Shown in pieces: positions 19,626 to 31,410 of a stretch of DNA of 64,000 bases (position 1 is the first letter of the stretch; each line of letters opens with the position of its first letter). This stretch comes from Spiroplasma ixodetis (GTDB taxonomy: Bacteria; Bacillota_I; Bacilli_A; Mycoplasmatales; VBWQ01): assembly GCF_027923845.1 (NCBI RefSeq), contig NZ_AP026933.1:1922001-1986000 (forward strand), in the 5' to 3' direction. A program made the translations under genes and the position numbers. The notes beneath the pieces were generated by a model. The model saw nothing but the letters and a program-made list of their open reading frames with translations, did not search any database and was not told where the DNA came from.

Positions 19626-20003
19626 ATGTTAGAAAATGAAAATAATATTCAACAAACAACTGAACCTTTAACTGAAAACAATTCTTATTCACAAGAAATA
19701 GAAAATAAAGTTAATGAAGCAGAAAATAAGTTAAATAAACTTAATCAAGAAATTAAAGAAAAAGAAATAATTAATATATTTAAAAAATATCAAGTTAAAA
19801 CTGAATTTTATGATTTTTTAAAATTTAAAACAAATAATATAGAAAATTCAAAAATTGAAGAAACTATTAAAAAAATAATTAAAGAACAACCAGTATTTAA
19901 AGAAATAATTAATACAGGTGGCAAACCACAAACAATAATAACAAATCAACCAAATTCAATAAAAAGTACATTATTGGATTATAAAAAAAATAATAATTTA
20001 TAA
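19626..20003 (+). CDS. Capsid scaffolding-type protein
   Basis: 125 residues, highly charged. Residues 25-75 form a heptad-rich coiled coil (ENKVNEAENKLNKLNQEIKE), followed by a second helix-rich half and a disordered Asn/Pro tail ending DYKKNNNL. Size, acidity, coiled coil and the position directly before the capsid gene are typical of phage scaffold proteins that guide prohead assembly and leave before packaging. No sequence family match is claimed. RBS: TTAGGAG. Confidence 0.6.
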   Translation: MLENENNIQQTTEPLTENNSYSQEIENKVNEAENKLNKLNQEIKEKEIINIFKKYQVKTEFYDFLKFKTNNIENSKIEETIKKIIKEQPVFKEIINTGGKPQTIITNQPNSIKSTLLDYKKNNNL

Positions 20004-20021
20004 CAGAAAGGAAATCAAAAA

Positions 20022-21203
20022 ATGGCAATACAATTCAATAAAAATTTAGATAATACCGAAAAATTAGTAGAAGCACCAGAGTTTATAGAATTTTATAAAC
20101 AATCAAATTCTCCATGAGCAAGTTTTTTTCCTATCGAAATGGTTAATTCAACAAAAATTGAATTTATAGTTAAAAAACCAAAAAATTCAGAAATTAAAGT
20201 ATTAAAATGAAATGATAAAAGCAAAGGATTAGATGTTAGTTATGCTGAAACTATTAAAATTTTAAAAGAAATTAAAGAAGAAGCAGTTGCAGGTGAAATA
20301 ATTGCTAATGTTGATTTAAATGCTGAAAATGGACAAAATTTATTAAATACAATGCAATATGAAGTTGCTAATGACTTAGCAGATTATTTAGCAAATAATG
20401 ATACAAATGTAATTGCAAAATATGCAACTAAAATAGAAATTACTGATAAATCACCAGTAGGATATTTAAAATCAATGTTAGATGCTTGAAATACTTTATT
20501 TCAACTAAGAAATAGTAATAATTGTCGTTTTTTTATTACTAATAATCTTTATGATAGTATTGTTTATTTAGCTAATAATAAAGGATTAATTACTGATAAT
20601 CAGATTGCTCAACAATTAAGATTAAATGGAAATGATTTATATATTAAAGGTGTACTATGTCAAATTGTAATGGATGATTATATGACTTTTACTGATAATA
20701 ATGAAACTAAAATTATGTCTTTTGTTTTAGCTACACCAAGAGCAATGAAAAGATATATGTTACAAAATACAGTTGTATATGTTCAAGATATTGCTGATGG
20801 TAAAGTTGGAAGAAGATATTTAGTTGGTGGAGAAGTAACTGGTGAATCAATACCCTATATAACAGATGAAGAAACAACTTCACGTTGAATGTTATGTGCA
20901 ATTGTTAATACTGATAAAACTGATTTAAAAACTAAAATTACAAGTTTAACAACTGATATTACTGTAAATGTTAATAACAATAATAGTGAATTAAATACAC
21001 AAATAAAAAGTACTAATGAAATTAAATCATTAAATCCAAATTTAACAAATCCAACTATTAAATATTTTAGTGATACACAAGGAAAAACTAATGTAAATAA
21101 TCAAAAACAAAAAGCAGGTGACTTATATATAACTATTACTGCTAATGTTAATGACTTAAATTATAAAGGAACAACAAATCCAATTAAAATAACTCTTAAA
21201 TAA
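20022..21203 (+). CDS. Major capsid protein
   Basis: 393 residues under code 4, with AAAGGAAA upstream. It follows the scaffold gene by 18 bp. N-terminal half: SPWASFFPIEMVNSTKIEF, a helix with IKEIKEEAVAGEIIANVDLN, then NCRFFITNNLYDSIVYLAN and YIKGVLCQIVMDDYMTF, strand-helix patterns like HK97-type capsid (E-loop, spine helix, P domain). FVLATPRAMKRYMLQNTVVY is the usual late hydrophobic strand. From about residue 290 there is an extra Thr/Asn-rich domain (TDITVNVNNNNSELNTQ, GDLYITITANVND), Ig-like in pattern, probably exposed on the capsid. Fold is inferred, not proven. Confidence 0.65.
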
Positions 21204-21217
21204 AGGAAATTAATATC

Positions 21218-22936
21218 ATGCCAATTGGTACAACTAGTACAGCAATACTTTTAAACATAAATAAACCAAAACATACTAGAACAAGTAACCAACAAGAAAA
21301 TAAAATTTTTTGATGAGAAATTTTAGAAATGATTGGTGTACAAGTTATAGCAGTAGGACTTGCTCCTTTTACTGGTGGATTAAGTGAAAGTGTAGCCCTT
21401 GGATTAGGTGCAAGTGATTTTATTGCAAGTACTATTAATTTTGGTATTTATGCTACAACTGATTTTACTATTAATCAAATTTATGATTATTTAAAAGGAA
21501 ATTTAACAAAATTAAATACTTTCTTAAATTTATTACCTGCATTTGCTGGACTTAATAAAATTAGTCGTGGTTATCGTACAACTAAATTTATTAAATTAGC
21601 ACAAAAAACTAAAACATTAGAACAAATTGGTGTTAAAGAAGCAAAAAACTTACAAGAAATTATTAGTCAAGTAAGTGGAAAAGAAATTTTAACAGATAAA
21701 ATTATTGGTAATAAACGTTATTTAATGAATTATAGTTTTACTCCTAATCGTGAAACAGTATTACGAGATTTAGGTTATGTTGCTGAAAGACAATATAAAA
21801 ATAATTTTCAAAAATTAGAAGCACAAGAGTTAAAAGATTACTTATTATTACAAAATACATTAATAAAATTAAGTCCACAATTAACTCCTAAATTTAAAAT
21901 CAAAGATATTGAAAAAGCAAATAACTTTTTAAAAAAATTTAATACTGATTTAAAAAAAGTACTATCTATAAATCAGCATGATTGATTAAATTTAGTTCAT
22001 ACAATACATACAGAAAATAGATATGGAAAAACTTTAATTTTAGATTTACAAAAAATTCGTGCTAATGCTATTAAATTTAATTTTAAAAATAATGTTATTC
22101 ATCAACTTGTTTTAAAAGCAAATCAAAGTTTTAAATATTTTGATATTAAATTTTATTTAAAAAAAGGTTTAAATAAATTTTGAAAAGATACACCATATTT
22201 TGAAAAAATAAGAGAAAGTATATATAAATTACAAGAAAAATTTGAAAAGTTAGAAAAACAAGCATTTGAAAAAATTAATAAATTAAAAGAAAAAGCAACT
22301 GATTTATTTACTAGTGCAGAAAAAAGAGCAATTAAACACGCACAATTAATTCCATTAAATTCACCAGTATTTATGGGTTGTAAAATTCAACCTTTGTCAT
22401 TAGATAAATGTGCAATTACTATTTATCATCGCAATCCTAAATATAAACCAATTACAGTTGTTGATAGTATTCTTAAAGCAAAAACTTTTGTTACTCAAAT
22501 ACATCCATTCCATTGATATCGTTGATATAGTGGTTGATACATTGGTTATGGTGTTAATCGTAATAAATGATTAAAAGCAATAGCATTTGCTCCACCAGTG
22601 GTACAACAAGTAATTAGAGATAGTTTTAAAGTATATAGAGAAATATTTAGAACTATTAGAACTTATCATAAATTAGTAAATGTTATTAATAATCCTATTG
22701 AAAATATTAACAAATCATTTAAAAATGTTGGTTTAAAATTTAGTGTTAATACTTTATTTGGTACAGGATTATTACATCATTTAGAAAAATTTGCATATAG
22801 TCAAGTTATAGCAAAAAGTAAGAAAAAATTAAAAAAAGGTAAAAATAAAATACAAAAAGAAATTGAGCATATAACACATAAAAAAACAAAAAAACATACT
22901 CATCATTATAAACAAGCATTTTTTAAGGAATGATAA
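21218..22936 (+). CDS. Large phage virion-associated protein with membrane-active segment
   Basis: 572 residues, RBS AAAGGAAATT. Residues about 38-75 are hydrophobic and Gly-rich (VIAVGLAPFTGGLSESVALG, LGASDFIAS), like the membrane-active part of internal or tape-measure proteins. The middle is helical and charged. A distinctive aromatic block, PFHWYRWYSGWYIGYGV, lies near residue 430, and the C-terminus is His/Lys rich (HITHKKTKKHTHHYKQ). Placed between capsid and tail fibre, it could be an internal or ejection protein, but no family is recognised. Confidence 0.5.
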
Positions 22937-25070
22937 ATTATGATTAATAAACTTTGAACTGATGTCAGTCTTGAAAATTATAATAACTGATATCCATTAA
23001 CTGGAAAAATTACAGAAACGCCACAGCAATATATACAAACATGACCTAATGTTAATGATTGATTTATAACGTTTGGAATACGTGCGCAAAACGATATTAA
23101 TGCTTATCTTGATTTTATTTTATCTAAATTTCCTTTTGATAGTTTTAAAGATGAATTAATTAAAGAAACATTAAGAGATATGGTTTATGTAATGGTTGAA
23201 CATTGAGTATTTAATCGTACACCAATTGAATTTAATGTTGATGCAACTATTCAATTTAATAATGGTACTCAATTTAGTGCAAATAGTACTCCTACAATTA
23301 ATGTTTGAGATTTAGCACCTAGTAGAATGAAAATATGAGCAAGATTAACAGAATTAAAACAAATATTTTCAAGTTATAATGATGATGAAATAGATGTTGA
23401 AAAAATTGACTTAAAAGCATTTTATACTAGAAATCAAGTTGATGAATTAATTAAAGAACAAAAAGAATTTACATTATTAAAACAAATTAAATTATATGAT
23501 GATTTAGTTGATGATAATGAAAATGAAATATATAGAGGTCCTGTTAGTAAATTTATTAATAAAGGTTATGTTGCAACTGATTATGATAAAGAAACTGAAA
23601 CAATGATTTTAGATTGACCAGATGAAATTGGAACATTACCACCTGAAGCATTAGAAAATAATCCACAAGTTGGTGATTTTACTCATGCACCAACTTGTGA
23701 TTTTTCTGCTAAACAACAAAAACGAATTACTGCAAATGAAAATACAATTACCAAATTAAATAGTGAACTATCTAAAACTAATGAAAGTATTGATGATATT
23801 AAAAACAATTGATTTAATATTGAAACTAGTCCTTTATGAAAAAAAATGTCTTCTTTTATTCCTAGTGGTGAATTTAGTAAAACATATTTAGCAATATGAG
23901 GTTATATTTACCAACCCCCTAGTACTCCTACTGATAATTATATATATAGTGATAAAAAAACTATATTTAATTTAGGTGGCGATATTAATAGAACAACACA
24001 AACCAGTATTAAGTTAGATGAGTTAATTATAAAGGACAATGTTAAAGTACAATTATTATTCACTAAAGAATGAAATGATATTACCGTTGTTTCTAATGAT
24101 ATTAATTACCAAGCGAGTTCTGTTACATTATATCAATATATAGGAAAGGGAACACCAACTGAATTTATATCAGAAGATAGTACTGAACATGATTATTATA
24201 CAAAACAAGAAACTAATAATTTATTAGATAAAAAACAAAATATAGATGATAATAATTTGCAAGCAACAGTTAAACAAATTGTTCCAGCAATTAATGAAAA
24301 TAAACTAAATATTGATAAAAAACAAGATAAATTAACTGCTGGTACTAATATAACTATTGATGAAAATAATAAAATTAGTGCTATTGGTGGTTCTACTGAT
24401 TTAACTGATTATTATAAAAAAGAAGAAGTAGATAAAAAATTAGAAGATAAAATGGATAAAAATCAATTTAAATATGCTTTTTCTATTAATAGTATTGGTA
24501 CTGAAATTCCTAATTTAGAAACTACTAATAAAACAGTTGTTGGTGCTATTAATGAAAATAAAAGTAATATTGATAAAAAACAAGATAAAGAAAATTGAAA
24601 AATAATAGGTAAAAGTCTTGATAATCGTACATGAGAAGATTTTGCTCTTAGTTTTAATAAATATTATAGAGTATTTATAACATGAGATAAACCACCTTTT
24701 AATCAAACAAGTGTAAAACTAAAAATAGAGTTTAAGAGTTCTGCATATATAGGTGGAGATTATATGCTTGTTAAAGGTAAAATTGATAATGAAGATGCTT
24801 CATTAATTATTAAATTAGGAACTGTTGATGGTAATAAAAGTCAATTAATTATTATTGGAGGAAATAAACAATATGGAAATATATTTTCATTAGAAGAATT
24901 ACAAGATACTATTAAAATAGATATTCAACCAAAATTAAAAATTAATTCAAGAAGTTTAGAAACTAATGAAATTGAAGAAAATATTTGAGATATTGAATTA
25001 AAAGATATTCCTCCAACACCAAGTCCAAGTGGTTCAAATTGAAAAGATGGAATGGCAACCCTTTTTAGGA

Positions 25071-25910
25071 CTATTTTTTGGTAGACATTTGTTCATGATA
25101 TTTAACGGGAGTTAGGTAGTTTAGAGTGCTGTGAATTCTTATGTTGTTATATCAATTTATGTAATCAAATAATTCTAATTTTAATTGGATTAATGATGTA
25201 AAATTTTTATCATTAATAAACTCTGTTTTGAAAGTTTTAAAAGTTGCTTCAGCAACAGCATTGTCATAAGGACATCCTTTTTTGCTTAAAGAACGGGTAA
25301 TATTGAATGCTAATAAAAGTTTATCAATAGTTTTATTATTGAATTCATTACCGCGATCGCTATGAAATATTTGAATATCTTTTAAACAGCGATTTGAGTG
25401 CATAAATGCTTGATGTACTAATGATGCATCTTTTTAACTCCAACACTATGTCCAATAATTTCGCGGTTGTACAGGTCTACTAATAGGCAAATATAGTTTC
25501 ATTTACCATTAACTTGAACATAAGTTAAATCACTGACAATAACTTCATTTTTAATTCTATTATTAAAGTCTCTATTAACAAGATTGGTAATTTGACTATC
25601 ATTGACTTTATTATGATGATTTTTGAATGATAATTTAGTGTATTTTGATATTAAATTATGCTTATTCATAATTTTTTTAATTTTTCTGCGTGATAAATAA
25701 ATTTCTTGGTTTGCTAGTATGACTTTTAATCTTCTAGTACCATAAACTTCTTTATTTTCTTTAAAAGCACTAATAACAGCTTCATCATAAATATTATTTT
25801 GAATTTTTTCTTTTTCTTTAAATTAAAATAATATGTTGATTTAGAGAGTTTTAAAAAACGACACATTGTGCGAATTTTATATTTAACTTTATTTTTAGTA
25901 ATAATTTCTA
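25071..25910 (-). pseudogene. IS3-family OrfB, frameshifted
   Basis: Integrase-type transposase with VSDLTYVQVNGKWNYI, IFHSDRGNEFNN and CPYDNAVAEATFKTFKTE, ending HEQMSTKK at 25071. The T-run near 25428 has five T where copy F1 has six, breaking the frame between the first and second catalytic Asp. A further one-base loss occurs in the run near 25808 (six T against seven at about 6846). Confidence 0.75.
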
Positions 25911-26186
25911 TTTTCTGCCTATTATTAGTGCTGCTTGCTTTAAAATATCATTTTCCATTCGTAACTGTTTTAATTCTTTATTTGCTTGAATTAATTGTTT
26001 TTCTAAATCTGAAAGATTATTTTTAATTTTAAAACTACCTGAATTAGTAAATTGTTTAATTCATTTATAAGTAGTTGCTCTTGTAACATTATATTCTTTA
26101 GCAAGACAAGACACTGACTTACCACTTTGATATAAAGCTACTATTTGCTTTTTAAATTCGTCGGTATATGAGTTAATATTGGTCAT
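25908..26186 (-). CDS. IS3-family OrfA (helix-turn-helix)
   Basis: 92 residues, same as the OrfA at 6947-7225: HTH (LAKEYNVTRATTYKWIKQF) and leucine-rich tail, ending at TAG in GGCAGAAAATAG where OrfB continues in the -1 frame. Confidence 0.8.
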
Positions 26187-26558
26187 AATTATAGTTCCTT
26201 TCTTTTAACAAATTTGTTCACTTGTCTACGTAATTAGTGTCCAATAAAGTGTAACCCATCCAAGAAGTAGGAACAAGAGAAAAAAATAAATGAGATAATT
26301 GACAAATTACTTATGATTTTCAAGAGAATAAACATTATAGAGTTTATTATTCTTGAAGTATATATAATCCAGTTTATGCTATTCAAGAATTTATTATAAC
26401 TGATGATAGAATAGCAGGTGTAGAAATAGAAGTTTTTAACAATAATAGTAATGTATTAGTTTTATCAGTCAATGGTGCAAAATTTATTACTATTTACTCT
26501 CTTAAAGGTAGTTATAAAGGTAATACATGAAAATTAGAAGAATTACAGGAATAATATT

Positions 26559-26681
26559 ATGATTTTTAAAATTATAAAAATTATTTTAGGTTTAATTGGA
26601 GTAATTCTATCATCAGCAACTGCTGGTTTAATTATATTTATTATTGTAAAAATTATATTAAAAATTAATCAAATATTTTAA
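26559..26681 (+). CDS. Single-span membrane peptide
   Basis: 40 residues consisting almost entirely of one long membrane segment (LGLIGVILSSATAGLIIFII) bounded by lysines. Starts 4 bp after the tail-fibre stop. Holin-like size and topology, or a minor coat peptide; undecided. Confidence 0.5.
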   Translation: MIFKIIKIILGLIGVILSSATAGLIIFIIVKIILKINQIF

Positions 26682-26699
26682 AGAAAGGTGGTGAATATT

Positions 26700-27941
26700 A
26701 TGTTAGGTAGATTTTTTAGAAAAGATAAAAGTAATATTAGTGATAATCAAAATGAAAAAGTTAAATTTTTAACTAATAAAAATAAGAGTACTCATGCTTC
26801 AATTTTAAATTATTTTGGTTTTAATGATTTTAATCATGAGACATATTTTACTGATTTTGTGGCAGAAAATAATGCTAATTTATATAATGCTCCATTAGAA
26901 ATAAATAATGAAACTATTAAACAATACTTAATTCAACAAGAATTTTACAGAAAAAATTGAAATTCTATTTTTAAATTAAGTAAATTAGGAATTAGTGGTT
27001 ATTTAATTTTTATTGCTAATGATGATTTATATTTTCAAGTTGTTGATATACAACAAAGAATTTATGATATTACTGGTAAATTAATTCAATGTACTATTTT
27101 TTATGATAGTTATCAACAAAATGCACAAACAGTAAGATTATTTGAAATTTATACACTAAATAATGAACAAATAACTATTAATCGTGCAATTTATAGTATT
27201 AGTGATAATAAAAAACAATTTCCATTAGATTTTAAATCATACATTAATAATCCTAATTTAGCACAAGAACAAACATTAAATATTAATTATATACCAATAG
27301 CAATTATGCGAAATAAAGCAAATGAATTAGCAGATTGTAATAAAGTAATGGATAAAATTAAAGCATTAGATGTCATTTATGAACAAATTGTTTTAGACAC
27401 TATTTTAAACTCACCAAAGTTTATTTTTAGTCAAACTTATGGTAATGTTCAATCAACATTAGAAGAAGCAGTAAGAACTTTGGTTACTAAAAACTACATA
27501 TTTAAAAGTGGTGGAGATAATAATGAACAAAACGAAAATATCAATATGACAAATAGTAATTTTAAAGGTAAAAATTTAACTGATATATATGATTGAAATG
27601 TTAATGAAATATTTAAACGTTGTGGTATTCATATACCAAGTCAAAAGAAATCTGCACAACAATCAGTTCCCGAAAGTACAGCAGTAAATATTTCAACTAT
27701 TAATTATATTGAACAAAAATTATGACAATTTAATATTGATATTCTTAAATTTATTCAAATATTAGTACGTTTAGATAAAGATTTATTAAATAGTAAAACA
27801 TTTAATATTAATGATGAACAAGAAATTAATAATTTAACAGTTAAATTAAAATTATTTAATCCCGAAAATAACCAATTAATAGGAGAGAACAATGGAAAAC
27901 AACAACAAACCACAAACGAAGTTTCCACAGAAACAAACTAA
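26700..27941 (+). CDS. Phage portal protein
   Basis: 413 residues. ATG at 26700 with AAGAAAGGTGGTG upstream. The N-terminal core has QQEFYRKNWNSIFKLSKLGI and GYLIFIANDDLYFQVVDIQQ followed by a TIFYDSY strand, the same order as SPP1-type portals (helix, 'G-x-G/Y-x-L-x-I' strand, 'V-D-P/I-x-x' strand). YIPIAIMRNKANELADCNKV and KIKALDVIYEQIVLDTILNS fit the stem and clip region. Portals form the dodecameric ring through which terminase packs DNA. The last 50 nt overlap the next gene in another frame. Confidence is moderate because the match is structural rather than by signature. Confidence 0.6.
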
Positions 27942-28824
27942 ACTTAATCAAGCAGAAGTAGAAAATGATTATTTAATTGATAATATTCCTTATGACTTTA
28001 CTAATATGATGCGTGCTACTAGTGACCCTGATATTAATAGAGCATACGATGAATTTAAAAAAAGAACAATTTATATTTATGAAATTGAACGTTTATTTAA
28101 AAATAATGAAAATAATAGTTTAAGATTTTCAGCAAATACTATTAAAATTGGTTTTATTGATATTGAGAAAGTATTAAAAACTACTGCTGTTGAAACATCT
28201 GACTTTACTATGCAATTAAATCAAAGAGCAAGTACAAATATTAATGATAATACAATTGAATATAGTATGACTGATATTAAAAATTTAATATTTCAAGAAA
28301 TAAAATTATTAAATCAATTTAAGTTATATGCTGTATCTATTAATGAACCAATAACTGAAAATAATATTGATAGTTTATATATTATTAATAATTATTCACA
28401 GCCTTATCAAAATCCAAAAACAAGAAGTACTAAAAGTATAACTATTATTAAAATTAAAGATTTTAAAACAAGAGATGGTTATCCAATCATTATTAAATTA
28501 CAAAAACCATTAGATAAAGATGCAAAAGTTACTGGTTTAAAAATTAAAGCACCTAGAAGCATGATTTTTGGCAATATAAAGGTACTTGGTGAAGTTGACA
28601 ATATGGAAGTATACCCAAAGTTATTTGTGAAAGATAAGATAGCATTTCCACTATTATCAATGCCTATTGAAACTCAACCAAAAGTTAGAATATTACAACA
28701 ATGATTTAGTGAACAAATATTACCATGAAATTTAGCAAAACAATTTATAGGAAAAGAAACATCAGTTTTAGATTTAATTGCTATTGGTGGAGGAACTGAA
28801 ACAAGAAAAGAAATTATTAATAAT

Positions 28825-29902
28825 GCTGAATTATACTTGTAAGTGCAAGTAAATAAAATTGCAAAAAATTCTCATATAAAAATTTCATAATGCTAAATTT
28901 AGTTTAGAAAAAGTAAGGAGTTTTTATATGAGTTATAAACATATTGGGATAGATGAAAGAATTTATATTGAGAATCAATTGAAATTTAAAGTTAAAATTA
29001 GTGAAATAGCTAAAAATCTTAATCGAAGTATTAGTACTATTATTCGAGAAGTTAATAGAAATAAAGATAATGATTATTATTTTTCATTAATTGCACAAAA
29101 TAAAGCTGTAAATAGAAAAAAATCACATATTATTTTTCATAAGTTTAAATATAAAGATTTAGTCAAATATATACAACAAAAACTATTATTGGGCTGATCA
29201 CCTGAACAAATTTATGGCAGAATTAAAAATTTTCATAAACAATGAGCTATCAGCTTTAAAACAATTTACAATTGAATTTATTCTGGATTATTTGATAAAG
29301 TTACTAGTAAAAATTTAAGAAGAAAAGGTAAAAAACGAAGATCTCAAGAAAATCGTGGTAAATTTAATGGTAAATCAATTAAAGAACGAGATAATAATGT
29401 TAATGATCGCATAACTCTTGGTCATTGAGAAGGAGATACTATAGTATCATCAAGAGGTAAAAGTAAATCATGTTTAATAACTTTAGTTGAAAGAGTATCA
29501 CGATTTACTTTAGCAATGTTAGTTAAAAACAAAACTACTAAATTTATTAATAAAAATATCATTCATTATTTATCAATTCTTCCTAAAAATATTGTTAAAA
29601 CTATTACTTTTGATCGTGGTAAAGAATTTGCAAATTGACAACAACTTGAAAAAAAGTTAGATGTGAAAATTTATTTTGCAAATCCATATTCACCTTGACA
29701 AAGAGGTACTAATGAAAATACTAATGGTTTAATTAGAGAAAAATTTCCTAAAAAATTTATTTTTTCAAAAACTAATAAAAATGAAGTTCATAAATTTATA
29801 TTGTCTTTAAACCAAAGACCCAGAAAAATACTAAATTATCTTTCACCAATCGAATATTTGAATAGAAAAATAATTTAGTTGCACTTACCTTTACAATTTT
29901 GC
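28825..29902 (+). mobile_element. IS30-family element G2
   Basis: 1078 bp, GCTGAATTATACTTG ... TTTACAATTTTGC, 4-bp duplication TAAT (28821-28824, 29903-29906). The restored host frame proves these limits. Confidence 0.9.
28928..29878 (+). CDS. IS30-family transposase, intact
   Basis: 316 residues: HTH_38 type N-terminus (IDERIYIENQLKFKVKISEI, LNRSISTIIREVNRN), a second DNA-binding stretch LLGWSPEQIYGRI, and the DDE core LGHWEGDTIVS, TFDRGKEFANW and GTNENTNGLIREKFPK with the terminal Glu/Asn block. Start ATG follows AAGGAG. This is the only uninterrupted, frame-intact IS30 gene in the window and may mobilise the others. Confidence 0.85.
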
Positions 29903-31013
29903 TAATGCAAAAATAACATATGTAAAAATTGGTAAATATGATGGACCATCACCAATACCGAAAAAATTAGCTGATTTTGAAATGAAAAAGAATGAACAAT
30001 ATTTATTATATAGTCATCAAGAACCAAACCCACCATATCCAAGTAGAAATATTGTTATTGAATTATCACAGAACTTTAATTCAATTGAAATTGAAGTAAA
30101 TGATAAACCACCAATTGATAGTTTACAAAAAGTATTATTAGATATGTTAACTTATACATATACTTATAACAGAAATTTTGATGGTGCTGTATATGAAAAC
30201 GGAAATCCTAAAAATGATATTGCTAAATTAAGACAAAAATTTGAAGGTCAAAAGCCTGATGATGTTATTACTAATTTATTTAAAGAATGAAAATTAGATT
30301 ATCCAAATTATATAAATTTACCACAAGTTCAAATATTTAAACAATTAATTATTATGTTATCAAATAATATTTATTCAAATATGTCAATTAATAAAAGCTT
30401 AAATGACGATAATAAAATTTTATTACCTTATTATTTTGAATTAAAATCAAATCCTATACATACAGATACTGGTAAAGTTTGAGAATTTAAAGATGTAAAG
30501 GTAATATTAAAATCTAAATATTTTGATTTTACAGATACCAATAATATTAAATTAAAAAATAATGATATCAGTCAAAATGAATTATTCAAACTAGATGATA
30601 ACCAATTTAATTGATTATCTATTACAAATGAATTAGAAAGTAACAATATACCATCATTAATTCCAGCTGATTGAACATTAGGTAATGGTGAATATGGAAA
30701 ATATTTTACAAGAGTAATTATTAATAAAATTAAAATTGAAAATATTTTAAATTTATATGGCTCAAATAAATCTCAATTATTTTCTAAATTAGAATTTTAT
30801 AAAGAAATTTCACAAATTGATAATAATATTGAATTTGAATTACAAATTGAAAATCCGATTAATAATTTAAATCGGATTGAAATTAGTGGAATATTTGGTG
30901 CTGGTAATTATGATTTAATTTTAATAACTGATAAACAAGAAATTGATTTAAAAAATATTAATTTATTCGATAAATATAATGAAAATATCTCTTATATAAA
31001 TTTAGAAATTTAA

Positions 31014-31303
31014 TTATCAATCAAAATATCCATTTGGATATTTACCATCCCATTCTATGTCAACTTTATGTTGTTTAACAGATGAAAAATATAATGAAAA
31101 TACATCTGATGAAGTTGTTTTATCAACTCAAATTGGATACTTACCAAAAACTATACTATGGTCTGGTTTTTCATATGAATATTTGAAATTATTTTCATGG
31201 GTAAGCACCCCCCCATGATTAATCCTATTGTTCCAGTTGTAGCACCAGTTAGTGCTAATGCTAATGTTATTTTACTTAAATTTGTTTTTATTCATGTTTT
31301 CAT
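31014..31303 (-). CDS. Candidate phase-variable secreted or membrane protein (7-G tract)
   Basis: ATG at 31303 with AAAAAAGGAG upstream. Residues 1-30 form a signal/anchor (MKTWIKTNLSKITLALALTG, then ATTGTIGLIM). Seven G (plus-strand C at 31208-31214) follow directly. With seven G the frame gives a Cys (GGCLP) and stops after about 50 residues; with eight it would continue to TAA at 31014 as 96 residues (NNFKYSYEKPDHSIVFGKYP ... HKVDIEWDGKYPNGYFDW). A pure G run is exceptional in this AT-rich genome. The gene stands apart from the terminase behind its own terminator and start region, like a lysogenic-conversion cargo gene. It could be an immunity or surface protein. Confidence 0.55.
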
Positions 31304-31389
31304 AATAAATTACTCCTTTTTTCCTTGATTTTACTTTTAAATTGTACTATTTTTGATTATTTTTACAAGTATGCTTTTAAATTCAAAAT

Positions 31390-31410
31390 AACGCCTAAAT
31401 TAAAGGCGTT
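31390..31410 (-). terminator. Terminator between terminase and cargo gene
   Basis: AACGCCT (31390-31396) and AGGCGTT (31404-31410), a GC-containing stem with a 7-base loop followed on the minus strand by ATTTT. It overlaps the last base of the terminase stop and separates that gene from the downstream cargo gene. Confidence 0.6.

Larger units (their letters stand above)
25048..26262 (-). mobile_element. IS3-family element F2, full length
   Basis: 1215 bp with TG...CA ends (TGGAATGGCAACC left, inverted TGGATGGGTTACAC right) and the 3-bp duplication AGA (25045-25047, 26263-26265). Supplies the complete reference for copy F1. Confidence 0.8.
22940..26554 (+). pseudogene. Tail-fibre / receptor-binding protein, interrupted by IS3
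   Basis: Removing 25048-26262 and the 3-bp duplication AGA restores 798 residues in frame (…SGSNWKEVGTREKNKW…). N-terminal baseplate-attachment-like part, then fibre-type repeats: HDYYTKQETNNLLDKKQN, TDYYKKEEVDKKLEDKMD and twice GAINENK/AINENK followed by NIDKKQDK. These 'YxK-x-E-V/T-D-x-L' modules are common in phage fibres. The C-terminus holds two related domains of about 100 residues separated by a Pro/Ser linker (PPTPSPSGS), each starting with a W-K/E-x-G block and ending with GN-x-x-x-LEELQ; the IS sits between them. The present copy lacks the last domain. Confidence 0.7.
27892..31013 (+). pseudogene. Large phage structural protein, interrupted by IS30
   Basis: Removing 28825-29902 and one 4-bp repeat TAAT restores 679 residues (…TRKEIINNAKITYVKIGKYDG…). 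N-terminal part is polar (MENNNKPQTKFPQKQTKLNQ), later parts are beta-rich with many Asn. Placed after the portal; a connector, tail-tube or knob protein is likely, but I recognise no family. RBS GGAGAG lies inside the portal gene; ends 1 bp before the stop of the convergent cargo gene. Confidence 0.6.

Noticed and set aside
24515-24706. 63-codon minus-strand hydrophobic frame
   Set aside because: Antisense shadow of Asn/Lys/Ile-rich tail-fibre sequence.
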